Below the pieces are notes generated by a model, which worked only from the letters and a program-made list of their open reading frames with translations, did no database searches and was not told where the DNA came from. Positions 13,536-20,732 of a stretch of DNA of 36,879 bases are shown here, one piece after another. A program made the position numbers and the translations under genes. The stretch lies in contig JAGLMD010000085.1 in assembly GCA_023140175.1 (NCBI GenBank), forward strand, positions 1 to 36,879, given 5' to 3'. The DNA comes from Nanobdellota archaeon (GTDB lineage Archaea; Nanobdellota; Nanobdellia; Woesearchaeales; WJIZ01). Each line of letters starts with the position of its first letter. Within the stretch, counting starts at the first letter, position 1.

Positions 13536-14735
13536 ATGAACAATCTTAAGATACAAGATGAGCAATTAGCTAAGATAGACTTAGATATCTCTCTCTTAAA
13601 TGATTTTTTTGGCGCATACTTGAATCATCCTGATAACCCAACTGCGTATAGCATAATCCATGAAGTTTTTAATAAACTATCAAAAGACCTTAATGGACTA
13701 GATAAAACAGCCCTTACTGAATTCGAAAGATTGATTGCGAGACAGGCAAAGAGTGGTATCAGCGCACAGAAAGAACTTAGTGATTTTTTAATCAATCCCA
13801 GAGAAGGAGATATAACAAGCGTAGTTGACTGCACCTATGGAGGCAGTTCATTTAAAGAGATAAAAGATATTATTTTAAACTTTGATGTGGGGGAGTACAA
13901 GAGATTTGTAAGTGATTCAGATATTATTAGAAAAAACAGAAACTCTGTAAGGAAGCTTGGAAACCCTAAAGAGGATCCAAGAGAACTAATTAAAAGCGCT
14001 GTTATGAAATATGGCAAAAAGCTGGGGATTATTGATGATTCATTCGATTTCAATATAATTATCGATTCAATACCTAGATCTTACTGGGAAAGCGACAAAA
14101 GAATATGCGTAATATCCCAAGATGATTTCAGAGGAAAGGAGATTGATGGTTTATATGTTATAAGCTTAACAGGACCTTATTTTACTGCAATACACGAAGT
14201 TTTGGGTCATGGGTTTCATCAATTATGTTCAGAAGGTGTTCCAGAAACAATTTCATATAGCCTGTTTCAAGGAAGCAATATCAAAACAAGTGCCCATAGA
14301 GAAGGAGTTGCATCAGAAAGAGAGCATTCTGCATATACTTTCTTAAGGGAGCATGCAAAGGAATACCACATTGCAGAAAGTGATCTAGAATTCGTTGCAG
14401 GATACAAAGAATTTGCAGAACAATTGACAGTAGTACTTACTTATAAGGGGCTGAATGATAATAAGGTAGTTTCAGATGAAAAAATTAACAAAAAAATTGC
14501 TCAAATAGATGAGATTCATAGACAGTACGTATATAAAGATGGCCTGCCTAGTCATTCAATTCGCATGGCGTTATATGAAGCATCTTATTATTTTGGAAGG
14601 AAAAAGATAAGGGAGATAAAAAGACAATTTAATAACTTTCCTGCAAATAGGGTTGAAAGGGCGTTGAACACTGGCGTTTGGGCAATGGATGTTTTGCCGG
14701 ACTTCATGGATTATTTTCTTAGGAAGGATAAATGA
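13536..14735 (+). CDS. Putative HExxxH zinc metallopeptidase
   Basis: Protein of 399 residues. IHEVLGHGFHQL places H220, E221 and H225 as an HExxxH motif, the spacing known from dipeptidyl peptidase III (M49, HELLGH). About 36 residues later REGVASEREHS offers a Glu as third zinc ligand (E256 or nearby). There is no signal peptide, so it is probably cytoplasmic. The rest does not match a family I can name, and an M32- or M3-like relative is also possible. A TATA box upstream suggests a short leader. The next gene starts 64 bases downstream. Confidence 0.6.
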   Translation: MNNLKIQDEQLAKIDLDISLLNDFFGAYLNHPDNPTAYSIIHEVFNKLSKDLNGLDKTALTEFERLIARQAKSGISAQKELSDFLINPREGDITSVVDCTYGGSSFKEIKDIILNFDVGEYKRFVSDSDIIRKNRNSVRKLGNPKEDPRELIKSAVMKYGKKLGIIDDSFDFNIIIDSIPRSYWESDKRICVISQDDFRGKEIDGLYVISLTGPYFTAIHEVLGHGFHQLCSEGVPETISYSLFQGSNIKTSAHREGVASEREHSAYTFLREHAKEYHIAESDLEFVAGYKEFAEQLTVVLTYKGLNDNKVVSDEKINKKIAQIDEIHRQYVYKDGLPSHSIRMALYEASYYFGRKKIREIKRQFNNFPANRVERALNTGVWAMDVLPDFMDYFLRKDK

Positions 14736-14799
14736 GGGGATTCATTAAAATCAAATATAGAAATATAATTTATAAATAAATACTCATTCTTTGTATAGG

Positions 14800-15342
14800 G
14801 TGAAGCATAAAAAACCCTATAGTAAGTATACATCCGTATATGAAATTGCTAGAGGGAGGGAAGATACTGAAGGCAATCTTTTAAGTCCAAACAGGGCAAT
14901 TTTTGCTACATTATGCAGTGTTTTAAGTAACTGTGATGATGACAGAAAGAGAGAGCTTCTTGGAGAATCTGCTTATGCAGATATGCAACTATGGTTTTAT
15001 GACCTTTCCCAAAGAAACATCTTAGAATTCATGGATGTCGCAACAGAGGCAATTTCTGTATCTTTCCGTAAAACAGTGCTAAAGGAAGTTTCTTTGAATG
15101 CTTTTCCAGACCTAACCCAGCTAGTAGAACTTCCTGTCTATCAAGACACTGATAGAAGAAGGGCCTTGGAGAAACGCATAAGTGACCCCTATTCTATGAC
15201 TAGGCTTGTTGCTGCAAAGTTAAGACGAAAGTATTTTCCTGCCTTTGCCGAATTCGAGGGGCCCCATTATCATGCAATGGATGTAAAAATGGGTTTAGAT
15301 AGGTTAGTATCCGGACTCAAACAATGGAAAGATTTCTTATAA
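14800..15342 (+). CDS. Hypothetical protein downstream of the metallopeptidase
   Basis: About 180 residues, starting at GTG 14800 (VKHKKPYSKYTSVYEIARG). A TATA-like TTTATAAATAAA lies at 14769-14780, about 25 bases upstream, which favours this leaderless start; an in-frame TTG at 14791 is the alternative. The protein is soluble, mostly helical and rich in Arg/Lys (DTDRRRALEKRISDP, AAKLRRKYFP). It has no recognised domain. It may act with the preceding peptidase, but the only evidence is position. Confidence 0.55.
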   Translation: MKHKKPYSKYTSVYEIARGREDTEGNLLSPNRAIFATLCSVLSNCDDDRKRELLGESAYADMQLWFYDLSQRNILEFMDVATEAISVSFRKTVLKEVSLNAFPDLTQLVELPVYQDTDRRRALEKRISDPYSMTRLVAAKLRRKYFPAFAEFEGPHYHAMDVKMGLDRLVSGLKQWKDFL

Positions 15343-15354
15343 TTTCTGTTGTGT

Positions 15355-15408
15355 GTATTCTTGTTAAGAAAACAAAAACTTAATTGTAATTTTACTTATT
15401 AAGAATAC
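15355..15408. repeat. Inverted repeat in intergenic region
   Basis: GTATTCTT (15355-15362) and AAGAATAC (15401-15408) are perfect inverted copies 38 bases apart, with further partial matches inside (TTAA). It lies just after the hypothetical gene and about 85 bases before hpt. It could be an operator or a weak terminator structure. Confidence 0.4.
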
Positions 15409-15491
15409 AATTTTTAAGATTTTTAAGTAAGTTGCATGATTAAACTAAAATTTTTTAAATATAATTCTTGTCCCAGACAATTTAACCTAAA

Positions 15492-16034
15492 ATGCAAAAG
15501 ATAAAGAAGCTAATCTCACATAAGAAGATAGAAGATAGGATTAAGCTATTGGCTAAGGATATCATTAAAGAGAATACAGAGCTGAATTTTGTTGTTGTCC
15601 TTAAGGGTGCTAAGATTTTTGCCAGGCATCTTGCAGCTGAGATAAAAAGGATATCTGATATAAAGGTAAATGTTTATGAAATAACACTTTCAAGTTATTC
15701 TGATAAAGTATCTTCTTCCGGAGTTATCGATATGGTCGAAGGAATAAAGGATGATCTTTTCGGAAAGGATGTAATGATAATAGATGATATACTTGATACC
15801 GGGTTAACACTTACTTTCTTAAGGAAATATCTTCTGGAGGAGAAAAAGGTAAAGTCTGTGAAGATATGCGTGCTTTTAGATAAGAAAAAGAAAAGAGCCC
15901 ATGATATTTCTGCTGATTATGAATGCTTTAAGATAGATGATGTCTTTGTTGTCGGTTATGGCATGGATTTTAACCATAATTATAGGGGGCTAGATTATAT
16001 AGGATTTATTCCCCTTCAAACTCGACAAGGTTGA
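15492..16034 (+). CDS. hpt: Hypoxanthine(-guanine) phosphoribosyltransferase
   Basis: Protein of 180 residues of the type I phosphoribosyltransferase fold. VMIIDDILDTGLTLTFL is the PRPP-binding motif, LNFVVVLKGAKIFARHLAAE matches the N-terminal strand-loop, and FVVGYGMDFNHNYRGLDYIG matches the C-terminal base-binding region of HPRT. It converts hypoxanthine or guanine plus PRPP to IMP or GMP. Its end overlaps apt tail to tail by 29 bases, placing two salvage enzymes in converging units. Confidence 0.92.
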   Translation: MQKIKKLISHKKIEDRIKLLAKDIIKENTELNFVVVLKGAKIFARHLAAEIKRISDIKVNVYEITLSSYSDKVSSSGVIDMVEGIKDDLFGKDVMIIDDILDTGLTLTFLRKYLLEEKKVKSVKICVLLDKKKKRAHDISADYECFKIDDVFVVGYGMDFNHNYRGLDYIGFIPLQTRQG

Positions 16035-16533
16035 ATAAGTCATATTTACTTAATTTTTCTCTTCCATTTAGGTCAACTAATTCTATTATGTATGCACAGC
16101 CAGCTACTTTTCCGCCTAATTTTTCGATAAGTTCACAAGCTGCTTTAAGTGTGCCGCCTGTGGCCAGGAGGTCGTCAACAATAAGAACTTTGTCTCCTTC
16201 TTTTATAGCATCTTTATGCACTTCAATCTTATCTATACCATACTCTAGCTCATATTCCTGGCTTACTATCTCTGCAGGCAATTTTCCTGGTTTTCTTATA
16301 AGAACAAATCCTTTATTCAGCAAGTAGGCAAGTGCAGTACCGAAAATAAAGCCTCTTGATTCTATTCCAGCTATCACATCTATATCTTTGTCTTTGTAAT
16401 GCTCATATAGCCTGTCGCATGCCAGCTTTAATCCTTCTGGATCTTTTAGCAATGTTGTAATATCTCTGAACATGATTCCTTGTTTTGGCCAGTTTGGAAC
16501 AGCCCTTATCTTTGATTTAATGTCTTCGTTCAT
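16006..16533 (-). CDS. apt: Adenine phosphoribosyltransferase
   Basis: Protein of 175 residues. Typical APRT landmarks are IRAVPNWPKQGIMFRDITTL at the N-terminus, IAGIESRGFIFGTALAYLL, LIRKPGKLPAE, and the PRPP motif VLIVDDLLATGGTLKA. It makes AMP from adenine and PRPP. It is the last gene of pnp-mtnP-apt and overlaps mtnP by 4 bases (ATGA). Adenine released by the upstream MTA phosphorylase would be its direct substrate. Confidence 0.96.
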   Translation of the reverse strand: MNEDIKSKIRAVPNWPKQGIMFRDITTLLKDPEGLKLACDRLYEHYKDKDIDVIAGIESRGFIFGTALAYLLNKGFVLIRKPGKLPAEIVSQEYELEYGIDKIEVHKDAIKEGDKVLIVDDLLATGGTLKAACELIEKLGGKVAGCAYIIELVDLNGREKLSKYDLFNLVEFEGE

Positions 16534-17294
16534 TTTTCTGCCTCTTCTATTTTAGGGATAGTATTGATAATCAACTTCGTCACCTTATCAGCATTTTTTT
16601 TAAACACTTTCAATACTTCTTCCCAAGTAACTGGCGCCACATCATCAAATAAACAATCATAATCTGTCGCCATAGCAACAGCAGCATAAGGTATATTTAA
16701 TTCATTTGCGATTATGCATTCAGGTGCTATACTCATGTTGATTACATCAGCGCCCAATATACTAAACATTTTTGATTCTGCTTTTGTAGAGAATCTCGGG
16801 CCTTCAATAGTAACAACAGTGCCTTTTTTATGGACATCTAATTTTAGGCTTTTTGCTGTTTCATAGAGTGCCTTTCTCAGCTTTTCATCAAATGGCTCAG
16901 CCATTGGTGTATGATTGAGTTCAACAGGGCCGTTCTCGAATTTATCAAATATTGTTACATCCCTTCTTCTTGTGAAATCAATGAATTGGTCTAAGATCAC
17001 AAAATGCCCCCTCCCAATTTCTTTCTTCAGAGAACCGCAGGCTGTTGTTGTAATAATATGGGTGCATCCAGCTTCTTTTAGTGCAGTTATGTTTGCCCTA
17101 TTGGGGACGTTTGTCGGGGTAATATCATGTTTTTTACCATGCCTTGATATTATCACAACATCCACATCATTGATTTTTCCTATGATTAATTTTGAAGAAG
17201 GCTTTCCAAAAGGAGTATTCACTTCTATCTCTTTAGCGTCTTTTAAAATATTAGGATCTTCTAATCCTGATCCGCCTATAATTCCTATTTTCAT
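16530..17294 (-). CDS. mtnP: S-methyl-5'-thioadenosine phosphorylase
   Basis: Protein of 254 residues of the PNP/MTAP family 2. Motifs are IGIIGGSGLEDP, ISRHGKKHDITPTNVPNRAN, TTACGSLKKEIGRGHFVI and the phosphate/ribose region TIEGPRFSTKAESKMF. NMSIAPECIIANELNIPYA includes the conserved base-site segment, and DYDCLFDD matches MTAPs. It cleaves MTA, the by-product of polyamine and some SAM reactions, into adenine and methylthioribose phosphate. It overlaps its neighbours on both sides by 4 bases. Confidence 0.93.
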   Translation of the reverse strand: MKIGIIGGSGLEDPNILKDAKEIEVNTPFGKPSSKLIIGKINDVDVVIISRHGKKHDITPTNVPNRANITALKEAGCTHIITTTACGSLKKEIGRGHFVILDQFIDFTRRRDVTIFDKFENGPVELNHTPMAEPFDEKLRKALYETAKSLKLDVHKKGTVVTIEGPRFSTKAESKMFSILGADVINMSIAPECIIANELNIPYAAVAMATDYDCLFDDVAPVTWEEVLKVFKKNADKVTKLIINTIPKIEEAEK

Positions 17295-17995
17295 TTTCCC
17301 ACCTTATTTTTCTTTATGATCTCTTTGAGTATTTTTTCAATCTTTGAAGAATTTTTTTTCTGCATCTTCCCTATTGAGTCTATTTCCAGCTCTTTTTTTG
17401 ATATGCCATTAGCGTAATTGTCTATAGTGCAGGCAGATGCGTACGGAATCGCTAATTCCTGTGCTAATGTTGCTTCAGATGCCATGGTACAGCCGACAAT
17501 ATCTGCCCATTTCCTGATTATCTTTATTTCAGCTTTAGTTTCCAGGCGGGGGCCTTTCATCTGGATGTATGTCGAATTCTTTGTTGTTATTTTGGCTTTT
17601 TTTGCTGCATCTTTCAACTCTTTTCTTATGGTTTCATTAAGTCTTGGAACTATTGCCCTGAATTCCATCTCAAAGAAACTTTCCGGATTGAAATTTACAT
17701 AGTCATCTGGTATGATTATGCTTCCTGGCTTTATTTTTTCGTTTAGAGAGCCTGTAGAGCATATTCCTATTATCTTTTCAACTCCTAACAGATTTAAAGC
17801 GCATATGTTTGCTTTATGGTTTACTCTGTGAGGGGGAATGTTCTTGTTTTTGCCGTGCCTTGGAAGGAAGACTATCTTGTTTTTTGAGAATAATAATACA
17901 TTTCCGTACATAGTTTTTATTATCTGCTGCTCGAATCCTTTCAGGAACTTTTCTGCTTGGAGACCAGAACCCCCAATAATAGCTAGCTTAGACAT
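17291..17995 (-). CDS. Purine nucleoside phosphorylase (MTAP/PNP family)
   Basis: A 234-residue paralogue of the next gene: LAIIGGSGLQAE, FLPRHGKNKNIPPHRVNHKAN, ICSTGSLNEKIKPGSIIIP and QMKGPRLETKAEIKII. The segment VGCTMASEATLAQELAIPYA carries a Thr-Met-Ala-Ser-Glu pattern. DNYANG replaces the DYDC of MTAPs, so the base preference is probably different, perhaps 6-oxopurine nucleosides. It is the first gene of the operon; the following genes overlap it, so all three are co-expressed. Confidence 0.88.
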   Translation of the reverse strand: MSKLAIIGGSGLQAEKFLKGFEQQIIKTMYGNVLLFSKNKIVFLPRHGKNKNIPPHRVNHKANICALNLLGVEKIIGICSTGSLNEKIKPGSIIIPDDYVNFNPESFFEMEFRAIVPRLNETIRKELKDAAKKAKITTKNSTYIQMKGPRLETKAEIKIIRKWADIVGCTMASEATLAQELAIPYASACTIDNYANGISKKELEIDSIGKMQKKNSSKIEKILKEIIKKNKVGK

Positions 17996-18063
17996 TATCG
18001 ATAAAGATGAGTAAGAACTTTATATATTTTTTGATGATTTGATACTGTTAAAAATTAAATAAA

Positions 18064-18120
18064 TTTATAAAAGAAAAATCCCCTATCTATAAATTAGTTA
18101 TTTTTGGAAAAAAAGAGACT
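18064..18120 (+). promoter_or_regulatory. Promoter of the surface CBS protein
   Basis: A TATA-like TTTATAAAA lies at 18064-18072, about 50 bases before the ATG at 18121. The leader holds no clear Shine-Dalgarno sequence (AAGAGACTATG). It supports transcription from 18121 rather than from a start near 18314. Confidence 0.5.
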
Positions 18121-18313
18121 ATGAAAAAGAATTATCTAGTAGTTATTTTATTTATTCTTGTTTTTGCATATATTTCATCAGCTCAGCCTCCTTTGCTGCC
18201 TACTACTTTTTATGGTTTGTTGTAGATGCTGATTCAAGGCCTCAACCGGGTGTTGTTGTAACACTGTATGGATAGATAATATAGGGGAAGAGCATAGCAG
18301 CACAACTTCAACT
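18121..18313 (+). pseudogene. Detached 5' part of the surface CBS protein (signal peptide)
   Basis: The ATG at 18121 opens a signal peptide (MKKNYLVVILFILVFAYISS, then AQPPLLPTTFYG) and stops at 18223-18225. A second frame continues with FVVDADSRPQPGVVVT, and a third with VWIDNIGEEHSSTTST, which runs straight into the large ORF at 18314. Each switch is what loss of one base would cause, near 18215 and near 18262. The intact gene would thus run 18121-20659. The PPLLPTTFYG start is typical of exported DPANN surface proteins in my reading. Confidence 0.7.
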
Positions 18314-20659
18314 TTGTCAAAAAAAGAAGCTATTGAGTTTGGGGACAGTTCTTTCGAAGGGCATTATTTTTTTAATAAGGGCAATATTCTGGCAAAGGAT
18401 AGTACGGTAATAACAATCAAAGTAGAGAATGCACAGCCTATAAGCTTAATTGCTTCTCCCGGGACAGTTCCTGTGAGGTTGAGCGGGGCTTTAGTTGTAG
18501 GCAGAACCAATAACAATGTTTTTAGAAGGATGAGGGATAAGATAGAGGATTTCTTTTTTCCAGATAGAAGAATAAGGCAACCAGGCTCTGACGGTGTTTA
18601 TCAAGGTAGGGATATTGTAGGTAATAATTATGGGCAGGTTATTCAGTCTATTGATGGTTCAGGTCAAGAAGGTTATGTGGATAGTTCTTATAGCCCTGCA
18701 ATTTCAGGGCCTACTGCTCCTGAAGCTATAACTGTTCCTGGTCAGTCTTATGCCGGGGGTGATGGTACTTTATCAACTTCATCAGCTGGTTCGGTTGGGG
18801 ATGGGTCTGGTCTTGGAAGCTCTTCAAGCGGCGGCTCTGATGGAGGTTCTAGTAGCGGCACTTCATCTGGTGATTCAGGCGGTGGATCTGGCAGTAGCTC
18901 TTCATCAGGTGATTCTGGCGGCTCTGGCAGTGGATCCGGCAGTAGCTCTTCATCAAGTGATTCAGGCGGTTTTGATGGCAGCTCTGATGGGGATTCTTCA
19001 TCAGATTGGTCTAGTGAAGGGAGTTCAGAATGGGATTCTTCATCAGGCGATGGCTCTTTGTCCGGAGGTTTTAGTGGCGGCTCTGGAGAGAGTTCTGATA
19101 TTGGAACTTTGTCAGATGCTTCTACTTCATCAGCCAGCTCTAGCAGTGGCAGCTCTTCAGAAGAGGTATCTAATAGTTATATAAGTGATGCAACCATATC
19201 AGAAAAGAGTTCAAGCAGTTCTACTATCAGCTCTGACATTTCTACAGATAGTATATCGGATGCGGCAGGAATCACATCTACTTCCAACATAACTACAAGT
19301 TCTTCTAGCAGTACATTTACTTCAACCAGCAATCCAGGGGAGTATTCTACTTCAACTGGTGATAGTATCAATGAGTCTGATGGTGCGCCTGACGCATCAG
19401 CCAGTTCTGCTGCTGCTTCTTCTGCTTCAAAAGCATCATCTGATGCTTCTGGGGGCGGCTTTCTTATCTCAGGAGAACCGATCAATACTAGTTCTATTGA
19501 TGAAGAAGATTCGAGATTGGCTTTGGAAAATAAGAGAACGTATACCTCTGAAATAGACAGGTTTAAATTATCCAATGGAACGACAAAGGATTCAATATTG
19601 TTAGATATTAAAACAGATGAGAACCGAACTAATGAGGCATATAAAAGAAAGAAAGAAGACTCTAAGATTTCTTATAAAAAATTTTTAGTAGATAATGCTG
19701 TGATGGGAGCCACCTATTTCATGGTGCTTATTGTTTTATTTGTTGTGCTGTTTTTCTCAGTTAAATTTACAGAATCTGCAATTAAGCATAATATAGTGAA
19801 ATCAAAAGGGGATATATTGGATATTCCTGTCAAGAAGATTATGTCCAGGAGATCGATTACTGTAAATGAAAATGCCCGCCTGATCGATCTCATCTCTACT
19901 ATGGATAGGAAGGGACTTAATTCGGTCTACTTTGTCAAGAAGAAGAGAAAGAATACTATGGAGATCATCTCTAAAAAAGCCATACTAGATGCGATATTCT
20001 GCGTTAAGATCAAGGAGATCGAAGAATATGAGAAAGCATTATCCTCTTTGAAAGTCAAGGATATAATGGATATCTCATCTGTAAGAATTGCACCAAATAC
20101 ATATGTATACAAGGCTGCTGCTATAATGGCTAATGAAATGGCTACTCATGCCCCTATTGTCAGCCATGACAAGATTATAGGAACGATAACCCAAACAGGC
20201 ATTCTGAAATATTTATTTAGCAAGAAATTGATCAGGAGATTATTGAGTGAGAAGAATCTTCCTGCTTTGACATCTGTGATGAAGAAAAAAATCAGGATTG
20301 TCACACCTGATACATATATTAAAGATGCTGTTTCTGTTATGAGGTCTTCTAATGTTAATTGTGTCCTTGTTCTTGAGGATGATATTTTAGCGGGAATATT
20401 CACCCAGAATGATTTTTTACATGATTCAGTAATCAATCCCCAGATTCTTTGCAAGGGTATCGTAAGAAAAGTCATGAGTAAGCCAGTATTTACTATCTCT
20501 TCCGATAAAACTATAATTGATGCAGTCAGCTATATGGTCCAAAAGGGACATCACCATCTTGTTGTTGTTAATGGTGAAGAAATTATCGGCATACTTAATC
20601 AGACAGACTTATTTAGGGTGTTATCTCCTTTTTATAAAGACTTATTTCAGAAGTCTTAG
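18314..20659 (+). CDS. Ser/Gly-rich surface protein with one membrane span and four CBS domains
   Basis: Protein of 781 residues from a TTG at 18314, probably N-terminally incomplete. Residues 1-65 form a beta-rich exported domain (ITIKVENAQPISLIASPGT). About 150-400 is an almost pure Ser/Gly/Asp/Thr linker. A single membrane helix lies at about 466-486 (ATYFMVLIVLFVVLFFSVKF). Four CBS domains follow, at about 505-565 (KKIMSRRSITV), 580-640 (VKDIMDISSV), 651-710 (LTSVMKKKIRI) and 716-775 (VRKVMSKPVF). This predicts an outside linker and a cytoplasmic nucleotide-sensing part. Ligand and output are unknown. Confidence 0.75.
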   Translation: MSKKEAIEFGDSSFEGHYFFNKGNILAKDSTVITIKVENAQPISLIASPGTVPVRLSGALVVGRTNNNVFRRMRDKIEDFFFPDRRIRQPGSDGVYQGRDIVGNNYGQVIQSIDGSGQEGYVDSSYSPAISGPTAPEAITVPGQSYAGGDGTLSTSSAGSVGDGSGLGSSSSGGSDGGSSSGTSSGDSGGGSGSSSSSGDSGGSGSGSGSSSSSSDSGGFDGSSDGDSSSDWSSEGSSEWDSSSGDGSLSGGFSGGSGESSDIGTLSDASTSSASSSSGSSSEEVSNSYISDATISEKSSSSSTISSDISTDSISDAAGITSTSNITTSSSSSTFTSTSNPGEYSTSTGDSINESDGAPDASASSAAASSASKASSDASGGGFLISGEPINTSSIDEEDSRLALENKRTYTSEIDRFKLSNGTTKDSILLDIKTDENRTNEAYKRKKEDSKISYKKFLVDNAVMGATYFMVLIVLFVVLFFSVKFTESAIKHNIVKSKGDILDIPVKKIMSRRSITVNENARLIDLISTMDRKGLNSVYFVKKKRKNTMEIISKKAILDAIFCVKIKEIEEYEKALSSLKVKDIMDISSVRIAPNTYVYKAAAIMANEMATHAPIVSHDKIIGTITQTGILKYLFSKKLIRRLLSEKNLPALTSVMKKKIRIVTPDTYIKDAVSVMRSSNVNCVLVLEDDILAGIFTQNDFLHDSVINPQILCKGIVRKVMSKPVFTISSDKTIIDAVSYMVQKGHHHLVVVNGEEIIGILNQTDLFRVLSPFYKDLFQKS
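18800..19480. repeat. Ser/Gly low-complexity coding repeat
   Basis: Imperfect repeats of a unit like GGCAGTAGCTCTTCATCAGG followed by TGATTCAGGCGG encode the Ser/Gly/Asp linker. They are clearest between about 18880 and 18980. GC content is higher here than in the neighbouring genes. Such stretches are prone to length change. Confidence 0.8.
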
Positions 20660-20732
20660 TAATTTTTGCTATTTTTATACTATCCGATGATTAAAAGAAA
20701 GATTTAAATAGAAAAATACCAGAATTTAACAA

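Noticed and set aside
18750-19184. Ala/Val/Leu-rich ORF in another frame of the Ser/Gly region
   Set aside because: It is a frame-shifted reading of low-complexity DNA; the Ser/Gly frame continues into the CBS domains and is the real one.
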